Below are positions 50,208-58,473 of a stretch of 64,000 nt of DNA, piece after piece. The position numbers and the translations under genes were made by a program. The DNA comes from an uncultured Clostridium sp. (GTDB taxonomy: Bacteria > Bacillota > Clostridia > TANB77 > CAG-508): contig URZW01000001.1 in assembly GCA_900552555.1 (NCBI GenBank), positions 124,001-188,000 on the forward strand. The letters are read 5' to 3'. Numbering within the stretch: position 1 is the stretch's first letter; each line of letters starts with the position of its first letter. The notes beneath the pieces were generated by a model. That model saw nothing but the letters and a program-made list of their open reading frames with translations, was not told the DNA's origin and did no database searches.

Positions 50208-51221
50208 TTATATTTTTAAATAATCAATAAGCATCTTATTTTGATCTCTTTTCTGAACATACTCATCGATTTTAACATTTCGTATTCTATAAATATCCAC
50301 ATTATTTCCTTTACTTTTAATCTTTGTAATATATGAGTTATTATAATTTAAAGTACTTTCAATTTTCTCTTGATTTCCAATTACATCTATAATATATGGC
50401 GCTTTTATAGGACTACTATTAATTAAAATATATGTTCCACTAATATCCATCATATCAGTCATATTAGTTATTCTCTGCCCATTTATTGATATTGCTTCAG
50501 CTCCGGCTGAATTTAGGTCATTTACTATTTGTAAAAAACTTAATGCAGATAATTTTGATTCATTTTCTTCTATAACAATTTCCAATCCTTTTCCATTAGC
50601 AGTTGATTTTCCAACTATTTTATTTGATTTATATAGTCTTTCAATTTTATTAGCATCAACTGAATAATTTGAAGATATATCTTTATTCGTTTTTAAAATT
50701 GTTATTTCATCATTTTTTTCTATTTTTATATCAATACCTGCTTTTTCAAGTGTTTCAACATATCCTTTATTTCGTGTAAGTGCTCCATATATTGTCTCTG
50801 AATTTCCTATAGCTTTAATTGTAAAAGGATTTCCTATTTTTACACCATCTATTAATATTACACTTCCATCACAAAAAATGTAAGTTGAATTGATTATTCT
50901 TTGATCATTTATAGATATTGCTTGACTTCCAGAATTTTTTAGCTCATCAATTAATATTATTAAATCTTCTTGGTGTATCAAGTCATTTCCGTCCAAAATA
51001 TTTATTGTGATTCCTTCACCTTTTACATCTGTAACACCCATAAGTTTTTCATTTTCTTCTATCTCTTTTGAAATGTCAATTTTCTTAGTTATAGTTTTAT
51101 ATGCTATATCTATTTTTGATGAAATTCCCTGAAAACATATTGAAATTACTGCTCCCAAAATTATTACTACCATTACTAGTATTGTGAATTTTATTACTGT
51201 TATTCCATTGTTATTTTTCAT
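50208..51221 (-). CDS. Membrane-anchored protein with two tandem DUF881 domains
   Basis: A 337-residue protein: a short basic N-terminus, one membrane segment (about residues 10-30), a short coiled stretch, then two DUF881 domains. Copy 1 (about 66-165) has GEGITINILDG, LIDELKNSGSQAISINDQRI and FTIKAIGNSETIYGAL. Copy 2 (about 208-320) has GKGLEIVIEENES, IVNDLNSAGAEAISINGQRI and YIIDVIGNQEKIESTL. Single-domain DUF881 proteins are usually about 240 residues and often lie near division genes; two copies in one chain are unusual. Function unknown. It faces outside the membrane. The start at 51221 follows a weak AAGGAA site. Confidence 0.88.
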   Translation of the reverse strand: MKNNNGITVIKFTILVMVVIILGAVISICFQGISSKIDIAYKTITKKIDISKEIEENEKLMGVTDVKGEGITINILDGNDLIHQEDLIILIDELKNSGSQAISINDQRIINSTYIFCDGSVILIDGVKIGNPFTIKAIGNSETIYGALTRNKGYVETLEKAGIDIKIEKNDEITILKTNKDISSNYSVDANKIERLYKSNKIVGKSTANGKGLEIVIEENESKLSALSFLQIVNDLNSAGAEAISINGQRITNMTDMMDISGTYILINSSPIKAPYIIDVIGNQEKIESTLNYNNSYITKIKSKGNNVDIYRIRNVKIDEYVQKRDQNKMLIDYLKI

Positions 51222-51381
51222 TTTTTCATTCCTTTTTCTTTTGCTTATTTTCTATTTATATTTTACTAATAATATTTTTTTATGTCAATTTTTTTGTTAT
51301 ATTTTATTGAATTTTTTTCTTTTTTATGTTATAAATTTTATTGTAGTTTCTTATTTAAACAAATGCATTTTTTAAAGGAGT

Positions 51382-51977
51382 GTGATTTTTATATCAAATA
51401 TTTTTAAAAATTTCATAATTATAATTATTTTGTTTTCAGTTTTTATTTCTGTATTTTTCATTCCAGTAATTAATGGCAATAACTTAGGCAATTCGGATTC
51501 TTCAACAAAAGAAATTATCGGTTTTAATCCTGATGGATTTTTGTGGCCTTTACCTGGATACACAAGTATAAGTTCTCCATTTGGTCCAAGAAAATCCCCA
51601 ACTGGCAGTGGCTCTGGGTTTCACCATGGTACAGATATTCCCGCACCTGAAGGTACTAAATTCGTAGCAATAAATGATGGTGAAATTACTTTTCGTTCCT
51701 TTTTAGGTGCTGGTGGCTACACCATTACACTTTCTTTTGATAATTTTAAAGTATCTTATTGTCATGTTTCCCCTAATTTTATAGTTAATGTAGGAGATTT
51801 TGTTAAGCAGGGCCAAGTTATAGGATTTGTTGGTCCTAAATATGTTTTTGGTGTTCCCGGTAACCCTTATTATGATAGTTCTGGCAAGCCTACTAATGGT
51901 TCTACAACCCGGTTGTCATTTACATTTACGGTTTTAGGATTGATGGTGAATATGTTAATCCTTTAAATTACTTCTAA
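51382..51977 (+). pseudogene. Decayed M23 (LytM-type) metallopeptidase gene
   Basis: The protein would have a membrane anchor (about residues 10-30) and an M23 domain with PLPGYTSISSPFGPRKSP, the zinc motif HHGTD and SYCHVS. Three defects are visible. Behind AAAGGAG, the expected start reads ATA (51391-51393), leaving only a badly spaced GTG at 51382. An extra C in the CCC at 51908-51910 shifts the frame before the second zinc motif; corrected it reads TTGCHLHLRFRIDGEYVNP. An extra T at 51932-51935 is also needed to reach the natural end NPLNYF at 51977. Sequencing error cannot explain the start codon easily. Normal members cleave peptidoglycan crossbridges. Confidence 0.7.
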
Positions 51978-52084
51978 ATTATCAACAATTTCTATGTGCA
52001 GTATAATTTTTTGTATTAGAAATTTTTCATCATTTTCCTAATATAAAAAGAAAAACTGCAAGGTTCTTGCCCCTGCAATCTTTT

Positions 52085-52456
52085 TTACATATCATCTTCT
52101 TCATTTTCGTCTTCGTTTGAATCTCCACAACCTGAACATCCACAACAATGTCCTGAACATCCATCATCTTCATTATCATAAAGTTCTCCTGACCAATCTA
52201 ACTCTATTATATTTTTACATTCTGGACATTCAATTGCATTTTGATCTTCATTTGCATCAATAACAAATTCATGCTCACAATATGGACATACAATTTCCAA
52301 ATCAAAACCTTCATCATCATAGATATCAGTTTTTATGTGGTCAACAACTTGTTGCATTTTATCCATTTTCTCATTCATTATTTTTTGATTTTCCTTTAAT
52401 TCTTTTATTTCTTTTAAAAGATTTTCAATTTGTTCATTAAGATTTAACTCACTCAT
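52085..52456 (-). CDS. Coiled-coil zinc-ribbon protein (CD1247-like)
   Basis: A 123-residue acidic cytosolic protein. Residues 1-45 are a coiled coil (LNEQIENLLKEIKELKENQK). A four-cysteine zinc ribbon follows (IVCPYCEHEFVID and IECPECKNII). The C-terminal 25 residues are Cys/Asp/Glu-rich (CSGHCCGCSGC), possibly another metal site. It resembles clostridial proteins with a CD1247-type N-terminal domain; function is unknown. It follows efp by about 200 bases on the same strand. Confidence 0.7.
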   Translation of the reverse strand: MSELNLNEQIENLLKEIKELKENQKIMNEKMDKMQQVVDHIKTDIYDDEGFDLEIVCPYCEHEFVIDANEDQNAIECPECKNIIELDWSGELYDNEDDGCSGHCCGCSGCGDSNEDENEEDDM

Positions 52457-52605
52457 AAATTATTCTCTCTTTCTCTTTAAAATATTTTTTATCAAATTTA
52501 TTTAATAATTTGCTTATTAACGCGCGAAAATTTATTTTACACATTTTCTGTGCAATGTAATTTTATATATTAGTAAAGTTATATAGCTTTCTTAATATAT
52601 AAATA

Positions 52606-52640
52606 TATCCTAATATATTCTTACTGTATATATTAGGATA
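52606..52640 (-). terminator. Hairpin terminator of efp
   Basis: TATCCTAATATA and TATATTAGGATA pair on the minus strand just after the efp stop; the T tract is short. Confidence 0.6.
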
Positions 52641-52657
52641 GTCTCTTTTATTATATT

Positions 52658-53224
52658 TTATACTCTTTCCATATATTCACATGTTCTTGTATCGATTTTT
52701 AAAACATCACCGATATTTACAAACATTGGAACTTGTAACTCTAAACCTGTTTCTAATGTTGCTGGTTTTCCAGATGTTGTTGTTGTGTTTCCAGCAAATC
52801 CAGGTTCTGTATATGTTACTTCTAATTCAACAAATGTTGGAGGTTCAACTGCAAATACTTTTCCTTTGTATGAAAGAATTGTAACTTCCATATTTTCTTT
52901 TAAGTATTTTAAGCAATCTCCTAATGTATCTTTATTTAAAGGCATTTGGTCATATGTTTCATTATCCATAAAGTAATATAAATCTCCATCTGCATATAAA
53001 TATTGCATTGCTTTCTTTTCTATTTCTGCTCCTGGAAATTTATCTGATGGGTTAAATGTTTTTTCTAATGTTGCCCCTGTTATTACATTTTTTAATTTTG
53101 TTCTTACAAACGCTGAACCTTTTCCTGGTTTTACATGTTGGAATTCAACTACTCTAAATACATTTCCTTCCATTTCAAATGTTGTTCCGTTTCTAAAATC
53201 TCCTGCTGAGTATACTCCTGCCAT
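52658..53224 (-). CDS. efp: Translation elongation factor P
   Basis: A 188-residue EF-P with all three domains: AGVYSAGDFRNGTTFEMEGN at the N-terminus, the loop HVKPGKGSAFVRTKL whose tip K is the modified residue in many bacteria, and the C-terminal GLELQVPMFVNIGDVLKIDT. It relieves ribosome stalling at polyproline stretches. The start at 53224 behind AAGGGAG gives the usual length; a longer reading from 53278 does not. A paired REP-like element separates it from the M24 peptidase upstream. Confidence 0.96.
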   Translation of the reverse strand: MAGVYSAGDFRNGTTFEMEGNVFRVVEFQHVKPGKGSAFVRTKLKNVITGATLEKTFNPSDKFPGAEIEKKAMQYLYADGDLYYFMDNETYDQMPLNKDTLGDCLKYLKENMEVTILSYKGKVFAVEPPTFVELEVTYTEPGFAGNTTTTSGKPATLETGLELQVPMFVNIGDVLKIDTRTCEYMERV

Positions 53225-53364
53225 TTTTATTTCTCCCTTCTCTCGCTTTGCTATTTCATTGACATTCTCATATGTCAAATCTTTTTTGCTTTGCTTCTCA
53301 TAATTTTTATTTACTTTTTTATTTTACTACACATTCTAAGAAAAATCAACCCTTTTAGAAAAAA

Positions 53365-53498
53365 TGTCCTTTTGGGGACGGTTCTTTTTGGGACATTTTT
53401 TTAAATAATACATGTGTTAACTTCCTAGAGACTGAAAGAATACATCAAATGGTATTTTTTACCAAAATGTCCCAAAAAGAACCGTCCCCAAAAGGACA
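53365..53498. repeat. Paired REP-like element with 35-base inverted arms
   Basis: The left arm is 53365-53399 and the right arm 53464-53498, spacer 64 bases. The arms carry GGGGACGGTTCT and match those of the element at 14074-14208 at nearly every position (GTTCTTTTTGGG here, GTTCTGTTTGGG there). It ends 8 bases before the aminopeptidase stop codon. Confidence 0.8.
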
Positions 53499-53506
53499 AA
53501 AAAGCA

Positions 53507-54565
53507 TTAAATAATAACATATCCTTTATCTGAATTTGTTAAACTAACACATCCAAATTTAGTTATTTGGACAGTATCCTCTATTCTAATTCCAAATTTT
53601 CCAGGAATATATATTCCTGGTTCATCTGTTACAACCATATTTTCTCTTAAATTTGAATCATTTCTAATTCCTACATATGGGGGTTCATGTATCTCCAAAC
53701 CAACTCCATGACCTAGGCTATGAATTAAATCATATCCATTTAATTTAAAGTCATTTTCTACCATTTTTGTAACCTGTCTTGTACTCGCTCCTTCTTTGTA
53801 TTGGTCAAGTGCAAATTCTTGATTACTTAGAACCAAATCATAAACTTTTTTCATTTCTTCAGTTGGCTCACCTACAAAAAATGTTCTTGTCATATCTGAG
53901 CAATATCCATTTACTTTACATCCCATATCTATTGTAATTATATCATGTTCCTGTATTTTTCTATTTGATGGGACAGCATGTGGTTTTGATGAATTTTCTC
54001 CCGATGCAACTATTGTATCAAATGATGTTCCATCTGTTCTTTCTGTATAGTAGTCGTCAATTTCTTTTGCTATTTGTTTTTCTGTCATTCCTGGTTTTAT
54101 ATAGCTTAAAATATATTTAAAGCAATCATCTGTTATGTTACATGCTTTTATGATATTACTAATTTCTTCGTCGTCTTTTATCATTCTTTGTTTTTCTATT
54201 ATATATTCTGTTTCTACAAAATTATGTATTTTATATTTTCTTATATATTCTTTGTATGTTGCATATGATATATAATGCTCTTCAAATCCTACATTTTCGC
54301 AGAACATAAAGATATTTTCATAATCGTCTTTTGATAAGTCGTTTACATCATATACTATTATTTCGTCAAAAAGTGTTAAAATGCTGTGTACATATTCTAT
54401 ATATCTTCCATCTGTTATGTACATATTTTCTTTTGGTGTTATTAATAATGTTCCTTCTGCATCTATGTTTGTTAGGTATTTTATATTTATTGGATTTGAT
54501 ATTATAATTCCTTGCATATCTAAGCTTGACATTTTGTTTCTTAGCCATTGAAGTTTTTGATTCAT
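53507..54565 (-). CDS. M24 family aminopeptidase (Xaa-Pro type)
   Basis: A 352-residue two-domain metallopeptidase. The N-terminal creatinase-like domain covers residues 1-125. The catalytic domain has the metal ligands D in IDMGCKVNGYCSD (two), H in HSLGHGVGLEIHEPP, and the two acidic residues in VTDEPGIYIPG and GIRIEDT. It removes N-terminal residues preceding proline, or cleaves Xaa-Pro dipeptides. It is often next to efp in Firmicutes, as here. The start at 54565 follows GGGGGAAG. Confidence 0.93.
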   Translation of the reverse strand: MNQKLQWLRNKMSSLDMQGIIISNPINIKYLTNIDAEGTLLITPKENMYITDGRYIEYVHSILTLFDEIIVYDVNDLSKDDYENIFMFCENVGFEEHYISYATYKEYIRKYKIHNFVETEYIIEKQRMIKDDEEISNIIKACNITDDCFKYILSYIKPGMTEKQIAKEIDDYYTERTDGTSFDTIVASGENSSKPHAVPSNRKIQEHDIITIDMGCKVNGYCSDMTRTFFVGEPTEEMKKVYDLVLSNQEFALDQYKEGASTRQVTKMVENDFKLNGYDLIHSLGHGVGLEIHEPPYVGIRNDSNLRENMVVTDEPGIYIPGKFGIRIEDTVQITKFGCVSLTNSDKGYVII

Positions 54566-54591
54566 TTGTAAACTTCCCCCTTTTTAATTTT

Positions 54592-54671
54592 TCGGGATTT
54601 AGAGACGGATTTTCAATATCAAAAAATTTTATTTTGAACATTTTAAGGATTAAAGACCCGTCCCAAAATCC
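54592..54671. repeat. REP-like inverted pair (GAGACGG)
   Basis: GGATTTAGAGACGGAT near 54594 and its inverted partner (GGATTTTGGGACGGGT on the opposite strand, 54655-54671) flank about 45 A/T-rich bases. It is a diverged member of the GGGACGG family and lies between the M24 peptidase and the prepilin peptidase. Confidence 0.5.
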
Positions 54672-54678
54672 AAAATTT

Positions 54679-55431
54679 TTATTTTGCATATAGTCCTAAT
54701 GTAAAAATCATTAATAATGCATTTTTTATTGTTTCAAATGGTACAAAAATACTTATAAATGTTCCTACCACTATAAAAGGTCCAAATGGTATATATTCAT
54801 CCATTTTTTTGATTCTTGTTGCTAATAATATTACACTTAATATTGCTCCTATTAAGAATGAAACTAGTGTTATTGCAATTATATTTGATAGTCCAAAGTA
54901 TAATCCTAATGCTCCCATTAGTTTTACATCACCAAATCCCATTGCTTCTTTTCCATATATTGCTCCACCTATTAATGTTATAAGTAAGAAAATTCCACCA
55001 CCTGCAAGCATTCCAAGTGCCATATTTATTGTTATTGCTACATCTGATAGTCCATATAAAAATGCTATTACAAGGCCTATTTCAAACATTGTTAGGTTTA
55101 GTCTGTTAGGTATTATTTGTAATCTATAGTCTATTACAAATGCTGATAATAACATTGGTGTTAATATCATATATTTTATTAAATCTAAGTTTGCTATAAA
55201 TGTTGTTCGTATTCCATAAAAATATAAAAGTGCTACATATATTGCTGATGTTACTAGCATTAATATATAATTTGGTTTAAATTCTGCAAAGTATTCTGTA
55301 AATATTTCTTTCGAAAATACTTTTTTATAATCTGGTAACCTTTTGTTCATCCAGTCTGCTAGCATTCCTACAAAAAGTCCTATTATTGCAAATACTGCAT
55401 AATATGCTATATGTGTTTCATTAATATACAT
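54679..55431 (-). CDS. A24 family prepilin peptidase
   Basis: A 250-residue membrane protein with seven or so helices. The two catalytic aspartates are seen in FVIDYRLQIIPN and GFGDVKLMGALG. Such enzymes cleave leader peptides from type IV pilin-like or competence pseudopilins at the cytoplasmic face. The N-terminal methylase domain with its CxxC zinc motifs is missing, so it is probably a peptidase only. No pilin genes are in the window. It overlaps the end of yqeG by 11 bases, so they form an operon. Confidence 0.88.
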   Translation of the reverse strand: MYINETHIAYYAVFAIIGLFVGMLADWMNKRLPDYKKVFSKEIFTEYFAEFKPNYILMLVTSAIYVALLYFYGIRTTFIANLDLIKYMILTPMLLSAFVIDYRLQIIPNRLNLTMFEIGLVIAFLYGLSDVAITINMALGMLAGGGIFLLITLIGGAIYGKEAMGFGDVKLMGALGLYFGLSNIIAITLVSFLIGAILSVILLATRIKKMDEYIPFGPFIVVGTFISIFVPFETIKNALLMIFTLGLYAK

Positions 55432-55939
55432 CTTTGTTTTTCTCCTCTTTTGATTTATATTTGTTTTTAATCTTGTTTTCTATTGGTCTTTTCCATGCAG
55501 TGTACCAGTAGTCTTTTTTATTGTCTATTGGGTCTACTAATATTGTGAACATATTGCTTCTGTTTCCACCTAATACATCTGTAAAGATTTGGTCTCCTAC
55601 TACTGCTATATTTTCTGGTTTTATATTTGTTTCTTTTTGTATGTTTTTAAATCCTTTTTTTAGTGGCTTCATTGCAAAGTATTTATATGGTATTTGTAAT
55701 TCTTTTGCTACTTTTTCTACTTTTTCTTTGTTGTTTGTATTTGATAGTATGTATAGTTTTATTCCTTGGCCTTTCATTTCTTTTGTCCATTGTTTTACTT
55801 CTTTTGATAAGTTTTTGTAATAGTCTATTAGTGTGTTGTCTACGTCTAGTATTAGTAATTTTATTTTATTTTTTAATAATGTTTCTATTGTTATTTCTTC
55901 TACTTTTTTGTAGTAGAGATTTGGATATATTTTTTTCAT
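55421..55939 (-). CDS. yqeG: YqeG-type HAD phosphatase (subfamily IIIA)
   Basis: A 172-residue HAD phosphatase. Motif I is LLILDVDNTLIDY (DxDxT), motif II IYILSNTNN, motif III a lysine in MKPLKKG, and motif IV VGDQIFTDVLGGN. It resembles B. subtilis YqeG and eukaryotic phosphatidylglycerophosphate phosphatase GEP4, so a role in phospholipid synthesis is possible. The start at 55939 has GAAAGG 10 bases upstream; a longer reading to 56029 lacks a site. It leads an operon with the prepilin peptidase. A hairpin (55971-55998) lies in the leader. Confidence 0.92.
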   Translation of the reverse strand: MKKIYPNLYYKKVEEITIETLLKNKIKLLILDVDNTLIDYYKNLSKEVKQWTKEMKGQGIKLYILSNTNNKEKVEKVAKELQIPYKYFAMKPLKKGFKNIQKETNIKPENIAVVGDQIFTDVLGGNRSNMFTILVDPIDNKKDYWYTAWKRPIENKIKNKYKSKEEKNKDVY

Positions 55940-55970
55940 TTTTATTTTTCCTTTCTCAAGGTACAAGCCC

Positions 55971-55998
55971 GGTTGGGAAAGAATTAAATTTTCCAACC
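55971..55998. other. Leader hairpin upstream of yqeG
   Basis: GGTTGG and CCAACC with inner AAA/TTT pairs form a stem of about ten base pairs around GAATTAA. It is preceded on the plus strand by GTACAAGCCC. It may be an RNA structure or another REP-like remnant. Confidence 0.35.
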
Positions 55999-56033
55999 TT
56001 TTGCGCTCTTTCTTTTGTTTTTTTGGCACTTAT

Positions 56034-56062
56034 ATAATATCAATACGGCTTTTATTTGTCAA
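56034..56062 (-). promoter_or_regulatory. Sigma-A promoter of the yqeG operon
   Basis: On the minus strand TTGACA (56062-56057) and TATTAT (56039-56034) are 17 bases apart. Confidence 0.75.
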
Positions 56063-56089
56063 GGAATTTGCTAAAATTTAAGCAATCAA

Positions 56090-56160
56090 AAAAATCACTC
56101 TAAGTCTAGTTTTTCAATATGTTTATATTGAATTTTTTACTAGATTTTAGAATGATTTTA
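56090..56160 (-). terminator. Terminator of the YhgE/Pip gene
   Basis: AAAATCATTCTAAAATCTAGT pairs imperfectly with ACTAGACTTAGAGTGATTTT, with an inner TTCAATATA/TATTGAA stem, then T-rich sequence on the minus strand. Confidence 0.7.
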
Positions 56161-56179
56161 AATTTCAAACGATTTTATA

Positions 56180-58276
56180 TTATACTATCAAATCAGTTTC
56201 TTCCAATTTTTCTGATAATTCTTGTTTAAATTTTATAATAGGTCTTCTAAATACTAAACCTATCAATAATGGAATAATTGTATGTAATAATAACGCACCT
56301 ATGTACATTATATAATTATTACCATAGAATCCACCTATTGTTTCTCTTAGTGCATTCATTGCTGGATAGAATGGCATTATTGGTTGTAATTTTTGGAAAA
56401 ATCCTGGTAATAGTTCAATTGGGAATGTTCCTCCTGAACCAGCAACTTGTAATACCATTATTACTACTGCTGTTGCTTCTCCAACCTTTCCAAATGATAT
56501 TGTTAGTGAATATACAATAAGCATAAACACTAAACTTGTGAGCATAATCGTTAATAAGAATAATGGATAATTTACAACCTGAACTCCCATTATAATATCT
56601 CCAACTCCTATTACTAATCCTTGTAAAACAGCCAAAATTCCGAATGTCATAAATCTTCCAAAAAATGCTTGATATGGTTTTATTTCTCCTAGTCTTTTGT
56701 CTTTTTTAATATCTGTTTTTACTATTGATACTAGCAATGTGCATCCAACCCAAGATGCTAATACTGTATAGAATGGTGCCATTTTTGAACCATAACTATT
56801 TATTTCATATAAATCAATTTCGTTTGTAGCAATAGGTGTTGAGATAAAGTCTGCTACATCATTTGGCTTGTTTTCTAACAGATTCAATATTTTCAAGTAT
56901 AACTCACTTTGTGTTGCTCCACCTAATTTGCTTATTATTTTGTTTATATCATCTTCTAAGCTTACTAATACTGTATCAATATTTGTTGTTAGTTTGCCTG
57001 TACTATCTAATGCTTTTATTGTACTTGCCAATGCCGTATCACTTTTTCCTAAAGCTGTGTCTAACGTTGAAATTGTATTTGCTATATTTGACATTGATGT
57101 TGATGCATTAGAAAAAGCTTTATTTAATGCTGGCTTTACTGTGTTATTATATTGTGTTTTTATATTTTGTATTTTTTGATTTAATTCTGCTGATTTTGCT
57201 TTTAAATCTGCTAATGAACTTTCGTCCATTTTATTTAAGTCTTCTGTCATTTTATTAACATCGTCAAGTGCCTGTTGCGTAAGTTCTTTTAGTTTATCTA
57301 ATGTTACTCCTTGTGTACCATTTAATGAATCTATTATGCTGTTTAATTGTGATAGAACACTTGATAAGCTATTTAATGCATTTAATAAATATTCTTTGTT
57401 TTCTTTTATTTTTCCTGACTGAATAACATTATTTACATTTGATGATATTGTTGCTGCTGCATCTATTATTAGTCCTATATTGTTGTTAACATCTGTATAT
57501 ACTCCATTAAATGACTTTATTATGTCTTTCATATTTGATATATTTTTTGAAGATGTTGTTGATATATTACTTACTGTTGGTAATAAGTCTTTAACCGCAT
57601 TTAATGCATTTCCTGCTGAATCTGATGCAAGTGATATTGTGTTTAGTGTTGCTCTTAATTGTTTTATACTTTTATTTGTGTTTTTTAATTTTGTAATTAC
57701 ATCTGTTGTTGTTGCTGTTCCTTCCGCCACAACATTTGCATCTTCTGCAGTGTCCATTACTTTATATACAATTGCATTTACAAATGCTTGGTCAAGATTG
57801 TTTTCTATTGTTCCTATTGCTTTATTTACAATAATTGGTGCAATTGGATTTTTCTTTTGATTTACATAGAAATCAAATTGTGGTTTTACTATTTCAGTTC
57901 CATCAAATAGTGTTGCTATTTTACTTGTAAAGTCTTCTGGTAATATTATTACTCCATAATATTTTCCCTTATCAACATTTGTTTTTGCATCCTCTTCGTC
58001 TGTAAATATCCATTTCATTGCTGTGTTTGATTTTAAACTGTCTACCAGCAAGCTCCCCATATTTATGTCTTCATTTAATATTGTTAGACCTTGGTCTTTG
58101 TTTACTACTGCTATTGGCAAGTTTCCTGTGTTGTCATATGGATTCCAGTTTGAGTCTATGTTTAGCCATGCATATATTCCTGGTATAAATAACAGGCCTA
58201 TTAATATTATTACTGCTATTTTTCTTTTCCAAACTTTTTTCATGTCTGTTTTGAATATTTCTATTATTTTTTTCAT
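56180..58276 (-). CDS. YhgE/Pip domain membrane protein
   Basis: A 698-residue membrane protein. One N-terminal helix is followed by the diagnostic block IPGIYAWLNIDSNWNPYDNT and NLPIAVVNKDQG, a long coiled-coil extracytoplasmic region (about residues 190-450, with repeated LN, SL and ND heptads), and five or six C-terminal helices (from about 500) resembling ABC-2 permeases. Relatives include the lactococcal phage infection protein Pip and ESX-1/EsaA-like exporters, so an export or surface role is likely. No ESX genes are near. The start at 58276 follows TAGGAGA. Confidence 0.92.
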   Translation of the reverse strand: MKKIIEIFKTDMKKVWKRKIAVIILIGLLFIPGIYAWLNIDSNWNPYDNTGNLPIAVVNKDQGLTILNEDINMGSLLVDSLKSNTAMKWIFTDEEDAKTNVDKGKYYGVIILPEDFTSKIATLFDGTEIVKPQFDFYVNQKKNPIAPIIVNKAIGTIENNLDQAFVNAIVYKVMDTAEDANVVAEGTATTTDVITKLKNTNKSIKQLRATLNTISLASDSAGNALNAVKDLLPTVSNISTTSSKNISNMKDIIKSFNGVYTDVNNNIGLIIDAAATISSNVNNVIQSGKIKENKEYLLNALNSLSSVLSQLNSIIDSLNGTQGVTLDKLKELTQQALDDVNKMTEDLNKMDESSLADLKAKSAELNQKIQNIKTQYNNTVKPALNKAFSNASTSMSNIANTISTLDTALGKSDTALASTIKALDSTGKLTTNIDTVLVSLEDDINKIISKLGGATQSELYLKILNLLENKPNDVADFISTPIATNEIDLYEINSYGSKMAPFYTVLASWVGCTLLVSIVKTDIKKDKRLGEIKPYQAFFGRFMTFGILAVLQGLVIGVGDIIMGVQVVNYPLFLLTIMLTSLVFMLIVYSLTISFGKVGEATAVVIMVLQVAGSGGTFPIELLPGFFQKLQPIMPFYPAMNALRETIGGFYGNNYIMYIGALLLHTIIPLLIGLVFRRPIIKFKQELSEKLEETDLIV

Positions 58277-58347
58277 GTTTTCTCCTAGTATTTTTTATTA
58301 TGATAATTTTATAATAAGGGTGATTTTTTGTCAATAAATTTTTAGGA

Positions 58348-58361
58348 GTTACAATTCACAG
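58348..58361. repeat. 14-base repeat GTTACAATTCACAG, second copy
   Basis: Exact copy of 6157-6170, about 52 kb away, both intergenic. Confidence 0.45.
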
Positions 58362-58418
58362 TCTTAGAAATTTTTGTGTATAAGTCTCCACCTATAGGAA
58401 CCATAAAAAATGATTTGA

Positions 58419-58473
58419 GCACTGTCCCAAAATCCCTTAAAAAGGGGAGTTTAAGGAACGTCCCTAAATCCCC
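58419..58473. repeat. REP-like element overlapping the pheT stop codon
   Basis: Read on the minus strand it holds GGGATTTAGGGACGTTCC and then GGGATTTTGGGACAGTGC, two related arms separated by AAACTCCCCTTTTT. The pheT stop TAG lies inside the first arm, so the element supplies the last codons of the gene. Confidence 0.55.

Noticed and set aside
56180..58276. Phage receptor because of the Pip name
   Set aside because: Pip describes one lactococcal relative; the domain is widespread, and no phage link is visible here.
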